Assembly: GCF_000223985.1 (NCBI RefSeq)
Contig: NZ_AFWV01000012.1
Span: 162,074 to 226,073 of the forward strand
Length of the DNA stretch: 64,000 nucleotides
Direction of reading: 5' to 3'
From: Thiocapsa marina 5811
Lineage (GTDB): Bacteria; Pseudomonadota; Gammaproteobacteria; Chromatiales; Chromatiaceae
Part shown: piece after piece, positions 8,810 to 18,054 of the stretch
Position numbering within the stretch: the stretch's first letter is position 1
Layout: the number at the start of each line of letters is the position of its first letter
The notes under the pieces: generated by a model
Databases searched by the model: none
The model's input: only the letters and a program-made list of their open reading frames with translations
What the model was told of the DNA's origin: nothing
Position numbers and translations under genes: made by a program

Positions 8810-9919
8810 ATGCTCGCCCGGATCCTCGCGCTGGCCGTCAAGGAGTTTCTTGTTCTGTTCAAGGACAAGCGCAGCCGTCTGGTGGTCGTGGTACCGCCGC
8901 TGATCCAGTTGCTGGTGTTCGGCTATGCGGCGTCCTTCGATCTGAACGATATTGCCTATGCGCTCTACGATCGCGACGGGGGCTATGCGGCGCGTGATCT
9001 GGCGGCGCGCTTCGAGGGCTCGCCGAGCTTTCGCTCGGTCGGTCGCATCACGCGGCAAGGGCAGATCGCCGAGTGGATCGATGCGCGCAAGGTGTTGCTG
9101 GTCATCCAGATCGGGCCGCGCTTCACGGCCGATCTGCTGGCGGGCACGCCCGCCCCGGTGCAGATCCTGATCGACGGGCGCAACTCCAACAGCGCGCAGA
9201 TCGTTCAGAACGACGTGAGCCGGATCATCGCGGACTTCAATCGGGATTGGACGGCCGCCCGAGGCCTGCAGGGCATGCCCGTGAATCTGATCACGCGGGC
9301 CTGGTACAACCCCAACCTCGAGAGTCGCTGGTTCTTCGTCTCCGGGTTGGTCGGACTCCTGACGCTGGTCGTGACCATGATGGTGACGGCCCTTTCGGTG
9401 GCGCGCGAGCGCGAGCAAGGCACCTTCGATCAACTGCTGGTGACGCCCTTGCGGCCGCTCGAGATCCTCATCGGCAAGGCGACGCCGGGCCTGGTGATCG
9501 GTGTCCTGGAGGCGTCCTTGGTCGTGACCATTGCGGTGTTCTGGTTCGGCGTGCCCTTGGTCGGCGGTCTCGGCGTGCTCTATACCGGGATTCTGCTGTT
9601 CGTGCTGGCGGCCGTCGGGGTCGGGCTCATGATCTCCTCCTTGGCGGCGACACTCCAGCAGGCGCTGCTGGGCGCCTTCCTCTTTTTGGTCCCGGCGGTG
9701 ATCCTCTCGGGTTTCGCCACGCCCATCGCGAACATGCCCGAGGCGGTGCAGATCCTCACCCTCGGCGACCCGCTGCGGTATTACCTGGTCATCCTGCGCA
9801 GCGTCTTTCTCGAAGGGGCCGGGTTCGAGCTCCTGATCGACCAGATGTGGCCGTTGGCGGTGATCGCCGTTCTAACGCTCGCCGCGGCCGGGTGGTTGTT
9901 CAGACATCGCATGACCTGA
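8810..9919 (+). CDS. ybhR: ABC-2 type permease, YbhR-like
   Basis: A 369-residue permease, the second half of the membrane pair. It has the same plan as its neighbour: an N-terminal helix (RLVVVVPPLIQLLVFGYAASF), a periplasmic domain, then clustered helices with the motif AREREQGTFDQLLVTPLRPLEILIGKATPG. The start ATG 8810 lies 5 bases after the previous stop. Length agrees with YbhR (368). The 3' end overlaps the convergent cbiO gene by 48 bases, so the two transcripts must run into one another. Confidence 0.88.
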   Translation: MLARILALAVKEFLVLFKDKRSRLVVVVPPLIQLLVFGYAASFDLNDIAYALYDRDGGYAARDLAARFEGSPSFRSVGRITRQGQIAEWIDARKVLLVIQIGPRFTADLLAGTPAPVQILIDGRNSNSAQIVQNDVSRIIADFNRDWTAARGLQGMPVNLITRAWYNPNLESRWFFVSGLVGLLTLVVTMMVTALSVAREREQGTFDQLLVTPLRPLEILIGKATPGLVIGVLEASLVVTIAVFWFGVPLVGGLGVLYTGILLFVLAAVGVGLMISSLAATLQQALLGAFLFLVPAVILSGFATPIANMPEAVQILTLGDPLRYYLVILRSVFLEGAGFELLIDQMWPLAVIAVLTLAAAGWLFRHRMT

Positions 9920-10609
9920 GGATGCCCGCGAGCTGTCCGGCGGCGGGCCATGCGGCTCGAGCGGTCCGATCGCGCCCTTGTGCAGACGATACTGATGGCT
10001 GGTGACCCGGCGTCTGAAACGGGCGTCGTGCGAGATCAGGATCAGCGCCTGCGGGAGGGTGTCCAGGATCGTCGCCAGGCGTTCCCCGGTCGCCTCGTCC
10101 AACCCGTTCCCGGGTTCGTCGAGCAAGAGGACATCCGGCTCCATCGCCAGGACGGTCGCGAGGCTCACCAGACGTTTCTCGCCGCCGGAGAGCTTGTGCG
10201 TCACGCGATCACGCAGGTGCGACAAGCCCAGGCGTACAAGCGTGCGATCCACGATCTCCAGGACCTCGGCCTTGGACTTGCCCTGGTTGAGCGGTCCGAA
10301 GGCGATGTCCTCGGCCACCGTCGGACAAAAGAGTTGGTCGTCCGGATCTTGGAAGACCAGCCCGGCGCGCCGTCGAACCTCATGGAAATCACGCTCGTGT
10401 CTGCGCGGCGTGCCGAATGCGACAACCGTACCGGCTTGCGGGTGCAGCAGTCCGACCATGATGTGCAGGAGCGTGCTCTTGCCGGCGCCGTTGGGACCGG
10501 TCAAGGCGATGCGCTCGCCCGCGTCGAGCGTCAGGCTCAGTCCGTCCAGGACCGGCGGCCGGCCGGGATAGGCGAAGCGGATCCCGGTCAGCTCAAACAG
10601 CGGCGGCAT
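9872..10609 (-). CDS. cbiO: ECF-type cobalt transporter ATPase, CbiO-like
   Basis: A 245-residue ABC ATPase with Walker A GPNGAGKST (about residues 37-45), Q-loop VFQDPDDQLFCPTVAEDIAFGPLN, signature LSGGEKRLV and Walker B VLLLDEPGNGLDE. The Q-D-P-D-D-Q-L-F segment is characteristic of EcfA/CbiO proteins. It overlaps cbiQ by 17 bases and would be its energising partner in metal uptake. The cobamide genes transcribed away on the other side favour cobalt as the substrate, though nickel cannot be excluded. The C-terminal tail overlaps the convergent permease gene. Confidence 0.88.
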   Translation of the reverse strand: MPPLFELTGIRFAYPGRPPVLDGLSLTLDAGERIALTGPNGAGKSTLLHIMVGLLHPQAGTVVAFGTPRRHERDFHEVRRRAGLVFQDPDDQLFCPTVAEDIAFGPLNQGKSKAEVLEIVDRTLVRLGLSHLRDRVTHKLSGGEKRLVSLATVLAMEPDVLLLDEPGNGLDEATGERLATILDTLPQALILISHDARFRRRVTSHQYRLHKGAIGPLEPHGPPPDSSRASSGHAMSEQPPGRGER

Positions 10610-11366
10610 AGGTCAGATCCATGATCAGCAGTCCCGTGCAGGCGACGGCGGTAAGCCCGGCAAAGAGCGCGTCGGATCGGCCGTAGGCAAAGTCGTCGAG
10701 CAGATGAAAACGACCCTCGAACCCGCGGCAGCGCATCGCCGCAAGGATGCGCTCGGAGCGCTCGAGGCTGCGCACCAGTAGCATTCCCACGAGATAGCCG
10801 ATGCTGCGGTAGGTGTGCAGGCTGTTCGCCGGCCGAAAACCGCGCGCCCGCATGGCGGTGCGCAGGCGGGCATATTCCTCGCCGATGACGCCGATGTAAC
10901 GCACCGTAAAGAAGAGCAGCTGGACCAGGTTTGACGGCATCCGCAGGCGCGCCAAGGCGTGTCCGAGCGTGACCGCATCCAGGCTGCCGACCAGGGCCAA
11001 GAGGACGAGGACGACGGCGTTGGCCTTGAGCAGGATCTCGACGGCCTTGATCAGTCCCTCGGCGCTTGCGGTGAATCCGCCCCATTCGAGGATCGGCGTG
11101 CCCGGCACGGTCAAGGGCAGCAGCACGAGGATCATCAGCATGAAGCCGTCCATCGCGGCTATCCGTTGCAGGGTCGGGCGGGCCGGCAGGCGCGCCGCGA
11201 GCATCACCGAGAGGGCCAGACCCAGCGCAGTGAAGAGTGTCGCGAGACCGGATAGCGAGACCACGACCAAGGCGAACAGGGCGGCTGCGATGATGCGCAG
11301 ACGCGGGTCGAGCGTTCGGAGCGAGCCGTGCCCGGCCCGATCCGACAAGGCGTCGAGGATGTGCAT
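10593..11366 (-). CDS. cbiQ: ECF transporter transmembrane protein, CbiQ-like
   Basis: A 257-residue polytopic membrane protein of the EcfT/CbiQ family. It has four or more hydrophobic segments and the two coupling-helix motifs that contact the ATPase, seen as TAMRARGF (about residue 165) and AAMRCRGFEGRFH (about residue 205). It carries cobalt together with CbiO and normally with CbiM/CbiN. No cbiM or cbiN is present between this gene and the divergent cobD. The substrate-specific component must therefore be encoded elsewhere, or the substrate differs. It is transcribed divergently from cobD. Confidence 0.88.
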   Translation of the reverse strand: MHILDALSDRAGHGSLRTLDPRLRIIAAALFALVVVSLSGLATLFTALGLALSVMLAARLPARPTLQRIAAMDGFMLMILVLLPLTVPGTPILEWGGFTASAEGLIKAVEILLKANAVVLVLLALVGSLDAVTLGHALARLRMPSNLVQLLFFTVRYIGVIGEEYARLRTAMRARGFRPANSLHTYRSIGYLVGMLLVRSLERSERILAAMRCRGFEGRFHLLDDFAYGRSDALFAGLTAVACTGLLIMDLTYAAAV

Positions 11367-11551
11367 GTTGACCTCGGCGGGGACGCCCGTCTCGGTGGTT
11401 GCGGTTCGGCCGAAGACGGATCGGGCTGCGCCGTCGTGGCGCGCGCCGGAGCCGCGTTCCGGGCGAGCAGTCTAATTGAACCGCCCCGGCACCATCAATG
11501 TCGTCCGCTTGTGCGCTTGCACAAAACCTACCCCGCTGGCAGATTGGCGCG
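11367..11551. promoter_or_regulatory. Divergent promoter region between cbiQ and cobD
   Basis: This 185-base gap must contain the promoters for both directions. I looked for a B12-box of the cobalamin riboswitch on each strand and did not find one. No clear -35/-10 pair stands out by eye. Confidence 0.4.
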
Positions 11552-12727
11552 ATGACTGCTCATCGCTTGCCAACTGCCGGACCGCTCGCTTTGAACCCGC
11601 CGCCTCTGGAGCACGGCGGGCGTCTGCGCGAGGCCGCCGCGCGTTACCGCATCCCCTTTCAGGATTGGTTGGATCTCTCGACCGGCATCAATCCCGATGG
11701 CTGGCCCGTACCCGAGGTGCCCGGTGCCGCATGGGCGCGGCTGCCCGAAGAGGATGACGGATTGGAAGAGACCGCCGCGCGGTGTTACGGCGTGCCTGCG
11801 CTTCTCCCGGTTGCCGGCTCTCAGGCTGCGATCCAGACCTTGCCCGAGCTGCGAGTGCCCGGACGTGTCGGGGTGCCGGCGGTCGGCTATCAAGAGCATG
11901 CGCAAGCATGGCAACGCGCCGGGCACACCTTGGCCCCCCTGGCCGACGGAGTGCCGGGCGGGGACCGCGGCGCGGGTCTCGACGACCTCGATGTCCTGGT
12001 CGTGATCAATCCGAACAATCCGACGGGCAGACGCTGGCCGGTGAGCACCTTGCTCGATTGGCACGCGCGGCTCGCCGCACGCGGCGGCTGGCTTCTCGTG
12101 GACGAGGCATTCATGGATACGACCCCGCGGCACAGCCTCGCCCCTTACACCGACCGACAGGGTTTGATCGTCCTGCGGTCGTTGGGCAAATTCTACGGGC
12201 TCGCCGGGGTGCGTGTCGGGTTCGTGCTCGGCACGGCCGATCTGCGCGAGGCGCTGCGTTCGCGCCTCGGACCCTGGGCACTGAGCGGCCCGGCCCGCCA
12301 TGTCGCGCGGCTTGCCTTGAGCGATTCGCCATGGCAGGAGGCGACCCGCGCCTCGTTGCGCCGGGCCTCGGTCCGGCTTGCCGCTCTGCTGTCCGATTAT
12401 GGCCTCGTGCCGACGGGCGGAACCGATCTGTTTCAATGGATCTGCACGGCGGAAGCTCCGGCCATCCAGGATCGACTGGCACGGCAGGGCATCTGGGTGC
12501 GGCGATTCGACGCACCCGCGAGTCTTCGTTTCGGACTGCCGGGTGCCGAGGCGGGTTGGGCGCGGCTCGAGTCGGGGCTGCGGTGTCTGGCTTCGGATGT
12601 GCCGGGGGATGGGCCGGGGGATGTGCTCCGGCAAACAGCCGGCGCGACCGCCGGCATTCGGCCCTTCTCGTCGGTTGCCCCGCCGCTCGCCCCGGCTCCC
12701 GTCCCCGTCCCCGGAGATCCGAGATGA
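11552..12727 (+). CDS. cobD: Threonine-phosphate decarboxylase
   Basis: A 391-residue fold-type I PLP enzyme of the histidinol-phosphate aminotransferase-like group. Landmarks are [28 protein letters not shown] at the N-terminus, [20 protein letters not shown] and the PLP lysine in [17 protein letters not shown]. The enzyme makes (R)-1-amino-2-propanol phosphate, the linker between the corrin ring and the lower nucleotide loop. ATG 11552 is chosen over an upstream in-frame start at 11498 because homologues begin near the HGG motif. It overlaps cobQ by the ATGA sequence, so the two are translationally coupled. The protein has a Pro/Ala-rich tail of about 45 residues. Confidence 0.9.
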   Translation: MTAHRLPTAGPLALNPPPLEHGGRLREAAARYRIPFQDWLDLSTGINPDGWPVPEVPGAAWARLPEEDDGLEETAARCYGVPALLPVAGSQAAIQTLPELRVPGRVGVPAVGYQEHAQAWQRAGHTLAPLADGVPGGDRGAGLDDLDVLVVINPNNPTGRRWPVSTLLDWHARLAARGGWLLVDEAFMDTTPRHSLAPYTDRQGLIVLRSLGKFYGLAGVRVGFVLGTADLREALRSRLGPWALSGPARHVARLALSDSPWQEATRASLRRASVRLAALLSDYGLVPTGGTDLFQWICTAEAPAIQDRLARQGIWVRRFDAPASLRFGLPGAEAGWARLESGLRCLASDVPGDGPGDVLRQTAGATAGIRPFSSVAPPLAPAPVPVPGDPR

Positions 12728-14220
12728 CCGCGGCGACCCTCATGGTCCAAGGCACGACCTCGGACGCGGGCAAGAGTGTCCTGGTGGCCGGCCTCTGCCG
12801 CTGCTTCAGCCGGAGCGGTATGAAGGTCGCTCCGTTCAAGCCGCAGAACATGGCCCTGAACAGTGCCGTGACCGCGGACGGCGGCGAGATCGGCCGGGCC
12901 CAGGCGGTACAGGCGCAGGCCTGCGGGCTTGCGCCGAGCGTCGATATGAATCCGGTGCTGCTCAAGCCCAATTCGGACCGCGGTGCTCAGGTCATCATCC
13001 AGGGCCGGGCCGTCGGCAACATGGACGCCGTCGCCTATCACGACTACAAGCGTATCGCCCGCGCGGCCGTGCTGGAGTCACATGCCCGGCTCGGCGCGTC
13101 CTTCGAACGGATCGTCGTGGAGGGCGCGGGCAGTCCGGCCGAGATCAATCTGCGCGAGCACGACATCGCGAACATGGGGTTCGCCGAGGCGGTGGACTGT
13201 CCGGTCATCCTGATCGCGGACATCGATCGCGGCGGGGTCTTTGCGCACCTGGTCGGCACGCTGGCGTTGCTCGCGCCGAGCGAGCGGGCGAGGGTGGTCG
13301 GATTCGTCATCAATCGCTTCCGAGGCGATCCTGCGCTCCTGAAGCCGGGTCTGGACTGGCTCGAGCACGAGACCGGCAAGCCGGTGCTCGGCGTCTTGCC
13401 CTACCTGCACGGGCTTCATCTGGAGGCCGAGGACGCCGTCGCCGTGCGCCAGACGGATAAACCGAGCGACGCCCTGCGGGTGATCGTCCCGCGGCTGCCG
13501 CGCATCAGCAACCACACCGACCTCGACCCACTGCGGCTCCATCCTCGGGTCGACCTGCGCTATGTCTTCGCCGGGGAGGTTCCGCCGCCCGCGGATCTCA
13601 TCATCCTGCCCGGATCAAAGTCGGTGCGCTCGGATCTGGATTGGTTGCGCCGCGAGGGCTGGGAGCCCGTGATCGCGCGGCATCTGCGCTATGGCGGCCG
13701 GGTGATCGGGATCTGCGGCGGCTTTCAGATGCTCGGCACTCGGATCCTGGATCCGTCCGGTCTCGAAGGGGATCCGGGCGAGGGGCCGGGTCTTGGTTTG
13801 TTGGATGTGGAGACCCGGCTTGCGCCCGAGAAGACGCTGGCCAACGTCTGCGGTCGGCTCCGGATGGAGGACGCCGCCGTGACGGGATACGAGATCCATG
13901 CCGGCCGGACGACCGGTCCGGCGCTTGAGCATCCGGCCGTGCTCCTGGACGACGTGAAGGGCGAGCGTCCGGACGGTGCGATTTCGGATGACGGACGGAT
14001 CTTGGGGACCTATCTGCACGGACTCTTCGAGTCGCCTCCCGCGGCTGCGGCCCTCCTGCGTTGGGCCGGTCTAACCGTGCACGAGACCCCGGACTATCGT
14101 GCCGTCCGCGAGGCGGCCCTGGAGCGTTTGGCCGACAGCATCGAGCAGCATCTCGACCTCCGACACCTCGAGCAGATCCTTTGCGGCTGGGTGCCGGGCA
14201 GAGGGACTGGAGCCCCTTGA
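12724..14220 (+). CDS. cobQ: Cobyric acid synthase (adenosylcobyrate amidotransferase)
   Basis: A 498-residue glutamine-dependent amidotransferase that amidates four side chains of adenosylcobyrinic acid a,c-diamide. The N-terminal synthetase half begins [20 protein letters not shown] and includes [14 protein letters not shown]. The C-terminal class I-like glutaminase half contains the nucleophile region [10 protein letters not shown] and the late histidine segment [11 protein letters not shown]. Length fits the family. The start ATG overlaps the cobD stop. Together with CobD and the neighbouring cobalt transporter genes it defines a cobamide synthesis/uptake block. Confidence 0.95.
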   Translation: MTAATLMVQGTTSDAGKSVLVAGLCRCFSRSGMKVAPFKPQNMALNSAVTADGGEIGRAQAVQAQACGLAPSVDMNPVLLKPNSDRGAQVIIQGRAVGNMDAVAYHDYKRIARAAVLESHARLGASFERIVVEGAGSPAEINLREHDIANMGFAEAVDCPVILIADIDRGGVFAHLVGTLALLAPSERARVVGFVINRFRGDPALLKPGLDWLEHETGKPVLGVLPYLHGLHLEAEDAVAVRQTDKPSDALRVIVPRLPRISNHTDLDPLRLHPRVDLRYVFAGEVPPPADLIILPGSKSVRSDLDWLRREGWEPVIARHLRYGGRVIGICGGFQMLGTRILDPSGLEGDPGEGPGLGLLDVETRLAPEKTLANVCGRLRMEDAAVTGYEIHAGRTTGPALEHPAVLLDDVKGERPDGAISDDGRILGTYLHGLFESPPAAAALLRWAGLTVHETPDYRAVREAALERLADSIEQHLDLRHLEQILCGWVPGRGTGAP

Positions 14221-14357
14221 AACCGGGCTGGCTGAGCGTTCCCGCGGCGCGTCGCAATCACCCATGGGGGCAGCACACATCCGGTGACACTTGCGGCCAT
14301 TACGAACGGTCAGGCCCGATCGGCGACGTCGGTTCAGGTCGGCTCGGTGCAGCACGA

Positions 14358-15050
14358 ATGGATATTGCGCTGCCTGTCGATCCGGTGATCGCGATCGCGC
14401 GGGGCACCCGTGTCGTGCTCGTCGAGATCGATTCGGAAGGCGGTGCACTTGCCGTCCCGGGAGAGGGAGAGGGAGCGGCACAGGACGTGGAACGCAACCT
14501 ACACGCTGTCGCGCAGTGCCTGAAGGACCTCGAAGACGACATCGACCTTCAATTGGAGATCCTGCGACTGCGGGGTTCTGCTTCCCGGACAGGTTCGAAC
14601 GGTCTCGCCCCGGGGAGCCGACGGATCTGCGGCGAGGATACGTCGTGCGGGTTCATCCATCAACTCGACAAGCACGGCCTGGACATCGCATTGAGCGCCG
14701 GCCGCCACGCGGCCGAGCGTGCCAAGCTTGCAGGGGTCGGGCGTCTCATTGCCATGGCCCCGTCGTTGTGCACGGCGGCCGCCTGGCAGCTCCCGAGAGC
14801 GGGTGCGGATGCAGGGTATGCGGCGCTCCGCTTGCCCTGTCCCGATCGGTCTCTCCCAGATGCCCTCGCACACGTTGACTTCTATGACGCCTTGCGTTGC
14901 CGCGGTCGATCCGAGATCGCTGCATTGGTCGGCGTTGCGATTGCGGCGGCCCAGATGGGCATCCCGTTCTGTCTACCCGATTCTGCGGGCGGTGTCGCGG
15001 CGGAGGCGGCGGTCGGATTGAACCCCGGCGTGCGCGCTTGGCTCGGGTGA
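14358..15050 (+). CDS. Divergent CobT-like protein (nicotinate-nucleotide:DMB phosphoribosyltransferase superfamily?)
   Basis: A 230-residue open frame starting at ATG 14358; upstream starts are possible. Two stretches recall CobT: GRHAAERAKLAGVGRLIAMA resembles the R-x-x-A-E-x-x-x-x-x-G-x-x-L-I-x-x-E-M-G region, and RGRSEIAALVGVAIAAAQMGIPFCLP with a later AAVGLNPGVRAWL resembles the C-terminal half. The signature glutamate for base activation is not evident, and the protein ends about 40-50 residues before a normal CobT would. Position directly after cobQ supports a cobamide connection. It could also be a decayed paralogue or an unrelated protein. The 3' end overlaps the convergent membrane-protein gene by 78 bases. 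Confidence 0.45.
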   Translation: MDIALPVDPVIAIARGTRVVLVEIDSEGGALAVPGEGEGAAQDVERNLHAVAQCLKDLEDDIDLQLEILRLRGSASRTGSNGLAPGSRRICGEDTSCGFIHQLDKHGLDIALSAGRHAAERAKLAGVGRLIAMAPSLCTAAAWQLPRAGADAGYAALRLPCPDRSLPDALAHVDFYDALRCRGRSEIAALVGVAIAAAQMGIPFCLPDSAGGVAAEAAVGLNPGVRAWLG

Positions 15051-15776
15051 ACGCGGCGACGGCCGCTTCGCACGTGACCTCGCCGCGATACGATCGGCGA
15101 TCGGGAACGGCAGGTAATAGACGAAGCTCGACACCAGCGCCAGTCCGGCCAGGCTCAGGATGTACCAAGGCCACGGGCCGAGAAGATCCATCAGGGAGGC
15201 TTGCTCGGGCTTGCTGCAGAGGAAGAGATAGTTCGTCCCCAACCAGAGATTGATCGGGGCAACAACGGCCACGACGAGCAGCAAGGCAGCGAGCGATTTG
15301 AAGATGGACGAGAGTCTCGGTCTAAAGCGATAGACCAAGGTGGCATAAAGGACGCCGACGATGACGAGTCCATGCCCGATGAAAAAAGCAATGAAGGTCG
15401 GGTCCGGAAATCCCCTCTCCAGATCCGGCGTCAAGAGTGCCTGCAGGGTCCCGCCCCACGCCCAGAAATAGACGATCTCGTAGGCGGAATACGACCGCGC
15501 CGCGAGGGTCCATGCCGTCAGCAGAACCGACAGTCCGCAAAGATGCAGCGGCAGCAGGCTGCTCAGGAGCCGATCGTAGTGGTTCGCCAGTAGCCAGATA
15601 TGGACGCCTTCCTGCAGGATCAAAAGGGCTGCAATCGCGAGCCCGATTCCATATCGAGTCCTGGTGCGGGTTGCTCTGCGCACCGACAGCGGCAGCCCGA
15701 TCCCGGCCGCGGCGATCAACAGTATGCCGATCACGTGCGCCGAACCGAAAAGGACGAGTGGGTCCGTCGTGCTCAT
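14973..15776 (-). CDS. TIGR02206/YwaF family integral membrane protein
   Basis: A 267-residue protein with six to seven transmembrane helices, starting at ATG 15776 (MSTTDPLVLFGSAHVIGIL). It matches the TIGR02206 group of conserved membrane proteins. Landmarks are LLPLHLCGLSVLLTAWTL, YFWAWGGTLQALLTPDL, FPDPTFIAFFIGHGLVI and NYLFLCSKPEQASLMDLLGPWPWYI. No activity is established. The reading frame is open well upstream of 15776, but that stretch is charged and unlike the family. The C-terminal tail is basic and overlaps the convergent CobT-like frame. Confidence 0.82.
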   Translation of the reverse strand: MSTTDPLVLFGSAHVIGILLIAAAGIGLPLSVRRATRTRTRYGIGLAIAALLILQEGVHIWLLANHYDRLLSSLLPLHLCGLSVLLTAWTLAARSYSAYEIVYFWAWGGTLQALLTPDLERGFPDPTFIAFFIGHGLVIVGVLYATLVYRFRPRLSSIFKSLAALLLVVAVVAPINLWLGTNYLFLCSKPEQASLMDLLGPWPWYILSLAGLALVSSFVYYLPFPIADRIAARSRAKRPSPRSPEPSAHAGVQSDRRLRRDTARRIG

Positions 15777-16378
15777 CGATCTTCTCCTGCTCTGTCGCCG
15801 TACCCGTTCGCGGGCCGGCCGATACTTGGATCTCCGGGCGTCTCTCTTCGTTCGTGATCCGTCGGTTTCGGATAATAGCCCACCGATTGAATCAATCTGA
15901 CGCTTTTGATCGACGAAAAACACCGGACGAATGCGGTGAGCTTTACGCGCAAAAGCGTATTCGTCTCGATCCCCCTGGCGACTCTTCGAGCACCGACACT
16001 CGAATAACCCCGTCCGGACCGATGAATTCGCGTCTCCACGAATTGAAACGGATTCATTTTCAACAGATCCACCGTATTCGATTTTACTAATATGGTGGAA
16101 TAACAAAATGAAAAATCTTGATAAAATTATTTTGTCGGACTCTTGACACCATTCCTGTCGACACTACATCCTAATCCTGTCAATAATGACGATAGGTAAC
16201 AACGACTAAAACGATCGATATTTCCACTCGGTTGATCGCGGGTCGGACCCCTGCGTAATCGCCTCGCTAGGTCAGAAGCCGTTCTTTGCCCTGTCGATGC
16301 GTTGAATACATCTTGGACACGTGACAAAAACACTATCGGCGCTGTTCAGAAGACGCCAATAACGAGGTGGAGACAACA
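15777..16378 (+). promoter_or_regulatory. AT-rich intergenic region upstream of the periplasmic redox cluster
   Basis: This 602-base gap is noticeably more AT-rich than its surroundings, especially 16060-16140, and holds no convincing gene. A TTGACA hexamer lies at 16143-16148 with TACATC 16 bases downstream as a weak -10, placing a possible start site about 200 bases before the metallophosphoesterase. A good ribosome-binding sequence (GAGGTGGAG) precedes ATG 16379. The promoter call is tentative. Confidence 0.3.
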
Positions 16379-17398
16379 ATGTCTGACATTGTAGATCACA
16401 GCAGAAGGCAGTTTCTGTCGTTCGCAGGTAAAGCCGGCTTAACGACCTTCGTCGCGCAAGCGGTCGGAATCAATCTCGGGATGGTCGATATCGTTCGGGC
16501 GCAGACGGGTAAGCGCGGTGTCGAGCCTTTCCGGTTTGCGATCATCAGCGACTCGCATCTGTATAGCATGCCGGATCATAAATTCGACCAGCAGCTCGCC
16601 GATGCGGTTGCGCAGGTCAATGCGATGACGCCACTGCCGGACTTCGTGCTTTACGGCGGCGACGTTGCCCAAAACGGAACTGAAGATCAATTGGTCAAGG
16701 GGAGCAAGATCCTCAAAGATCTGAAGATGCCCTTGAAGATCATTCCGGGCGAGCACGACTGGTATCTCGACATGGGCGACGCTTGGCGCGGCCTCTTCGG
16801 CGACGAGACCTGGTCGTTCAATCACAAAGGTGTGCATTTTATCGGCCTCAACTCAATCCTGGTTCGCGATTTCTGGACCGGAGCGGGAATGACGCCCCTC
16901 GAGCGTATGACCGTCATGGAGATGCTCGAAAGCCCGATCCCGGGTCCATGGGGTGTGCATGAGAAGCAGCTCGAGTGGCTGGCCAACGACGTGAAGGACC
17001 TTGCTCCGGATACGCCGATCGTGGTCTTCACCCACTCCCCGCTTTGGGATTACTACCCTCGCTGGAACTTCCAAACCTCCGACGCTCCGGAGATCCGCGA
17101 GATCCTCTCGAAGTTCGACAACGTCATGTCCTACCACGGTCATGTCCATCAAACCCTATTCAATCGGATCGGGAACATGAGCTCGGTTGCCGCATTGAGC
17201 ACCTCTTGGCCGTGGCCCTATCCGCCGGTCGAGCTGGCTTTCCCCGAGACGCGTATGAACCGAGCGGATCCCTCGATCGCGACCGACGGTATGGGCACGC
17301 AGATCATCGATCTCAGCGGATCTTTCGAGGGTCTGGTGCAGTACCAACCGTTCGAGGACTCGCTGACGCCGTTCATGAGAGACGGATTCAAGGTCTAA
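16379..17398 (+). CDS. Tat-exported calcineurin-like metallophosphoesterase
   Basis: A 339-residue protein with a twin-arginine signal (SRRQFLSFAGKAG, residues 8-20) and probable cleavage near residue 41. The two-metal phosphoesterase motifs follow in order: D-S-H at 58-60, GGDVAQNG (Asp95), PGEHDW at about 123-128, FTHSPLW near 220 and YHGHVHQ near 255. The usual GNHD motif reads GEHD. Tat export implies folding and metal loading in the cytoplasm before secretion. SoxB is also an exported dinuclear-metal enzyme, but this protein lacks the SoxB 5'-nucleotidase domain, so it is not SoxB. The substrate is unknown. The gene opens a one-strand cluster of periplasmic redox genes. Confidence 0.82.
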   Translation: MSDIVDHSRRQFLSFAGKAGLTTFVAQAVGINLGMVDIVRAQTGKRGVEPFRFAIISDSHLYSMPDHKFDQQLADAVAQVNAMTPLPDFVLYGGDVAQNGTEDQLVKGSKILKDLKMPLKIIPGEHDWYLDMGDAWRGLFGDETWSFNHKGVHFIGLNSILVRDFWTGAGMTPLERMTVMEMLESPIPGPWGVHEKQLEWLANDVKDLAPDTPIVVFTHSPLWDYYPRWNFQTSDAPEIREILSKFDNVMSYHGHVHQTLFNRIGNMSSVAALSTSWPWPYPPVELAFPETRMNRADPSIATDGMGTQIIDLSGSFEGLVQYQPFEDSLTPFMRDGFKV

Positions 17399-17407
17399 GG
17401 GGGAGCG

Positions 17408-17923
17408 ATGATGACGAACAAGATGCTGAAGATCGAACGACTCTTGGCCGTGTCGGCCCTCGCCGGGGTTATCGCTGCCGGGACCAGTTGGGCCCGTGCG
17501 CCGTTCACCGATGAAGAGCTCGCGGAGCAAAAGGCCGCTTTGGTGGAATCGATTGCTCTCGGGTATGACCTCTGGCACGGCAGCCGGGCCGATATGACGA
17601 CCAACGGGCTGGCCTGCGGTAATTGCCACCCGGATACGGCCGCGTCCAATCCCCAGACCTTTCCGAAATACATGACCATGTACGGCAAGGTCATTCCTTT
17701 CCGTGAAATGGTGAATTGGTGTATCGAGAATCCGCAAGCAGGGACGCGGCTCGACGTCGATGGCGACGATATGACCGCGATGGAGGCCTACGCCTTCTAT
17801 CTGCATCGCGGTAAGGAAATCACCCCCGGTCTGGCAAGCGAGCAAACCACGCCTATCGTCGTGGAATACGGCACCGGTTTCGCGCGAACACCGACCGGTA
17901 TCGGCGTCGATACCAAGCCGTAA
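17408..17923 (+). CDS. Periplasmic monoheme c-type cytochrome
   Basis: A 171-residue protein starting 9 bases after the metallophosphoesterase stop, so the two are almost certainly co-transcribed. A signal peptide ends in SWARA (about residues 27-31). A single heme-binding C-x-x-C-H motif lies at 70-74 (CGNCH). The segment IPFREMVNWCIENPQAGTRL with DDMTAMEAYAFYLHRG is typical of class I cytochromes found beside phosphoesterases or in sulfur-oxidation loci. Cys105 is an additional cysteine. A Met axial ligand is likely but not certain. It could pass electrons between a sulfur donor and HiPIP or the reaction-centre cytochrome encoded downstream. That role is inferred from context. Confidence 0.85.
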   Translation: MMTNKMLKIERLLAVSALAGVIAAGTSWARAPFTDEELAEQKAALVESIALGYDLWHGSRADMTTNGLACGNCHPDTAASNPQTFPKYMTMYGKVIPFREMVNWCIENPQAGTRLDVDGDDMTAMEAYAFYLHRGKEITPGLASEQTTPIVVEYGTGFARTPTGIGVDTKP

Positions 17924-17947
17924 CGCTTTTCGAAGCAAGGGCTCACC

Positions 17948-17975
17948 GGCAGGCTCCCTTTGCGGGGCGCCTGCC
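17948..17975 (+). repeat. Hairpin between cytochrome and DUF1566 genes
   Basis: GGCAGGC (17948-17954) and GCCTGCC (17969-17975) form a GC-rich stem with further CC/GG pairing inside. There is no T-tract. It may protect or attenuate the upstream two-gene message. Confidence 0.4.
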
Positions 17976-18054
17976 AATGGATTACGGGCACTGTCGACAA
18001 TTTTAAATCGGTTGTCGGCAGATCGTCGGTCGCGAGGCTTCGAGGCTGTCATCG

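Noticed and set aside
11367..11551. Cobalamin riboswitch between cbiQ and cobD
   Set aside because: Expected from the gene content, but no B12-box or matching fold was found on either strand by eye.
14591..14610. tRNA T-arm-like GGTTCGAAC
   Set aside because: No cloverleaf, acceptor stem or CCA end can be drawn around it.
16379..17398. SoxB
   Set aside because: The protein is a short calcineurin-like phosphoesterase with a GEHD motif and lacks the 5'-nucleotidase C-terminal domain and length (about 560 residues) of SoxB.
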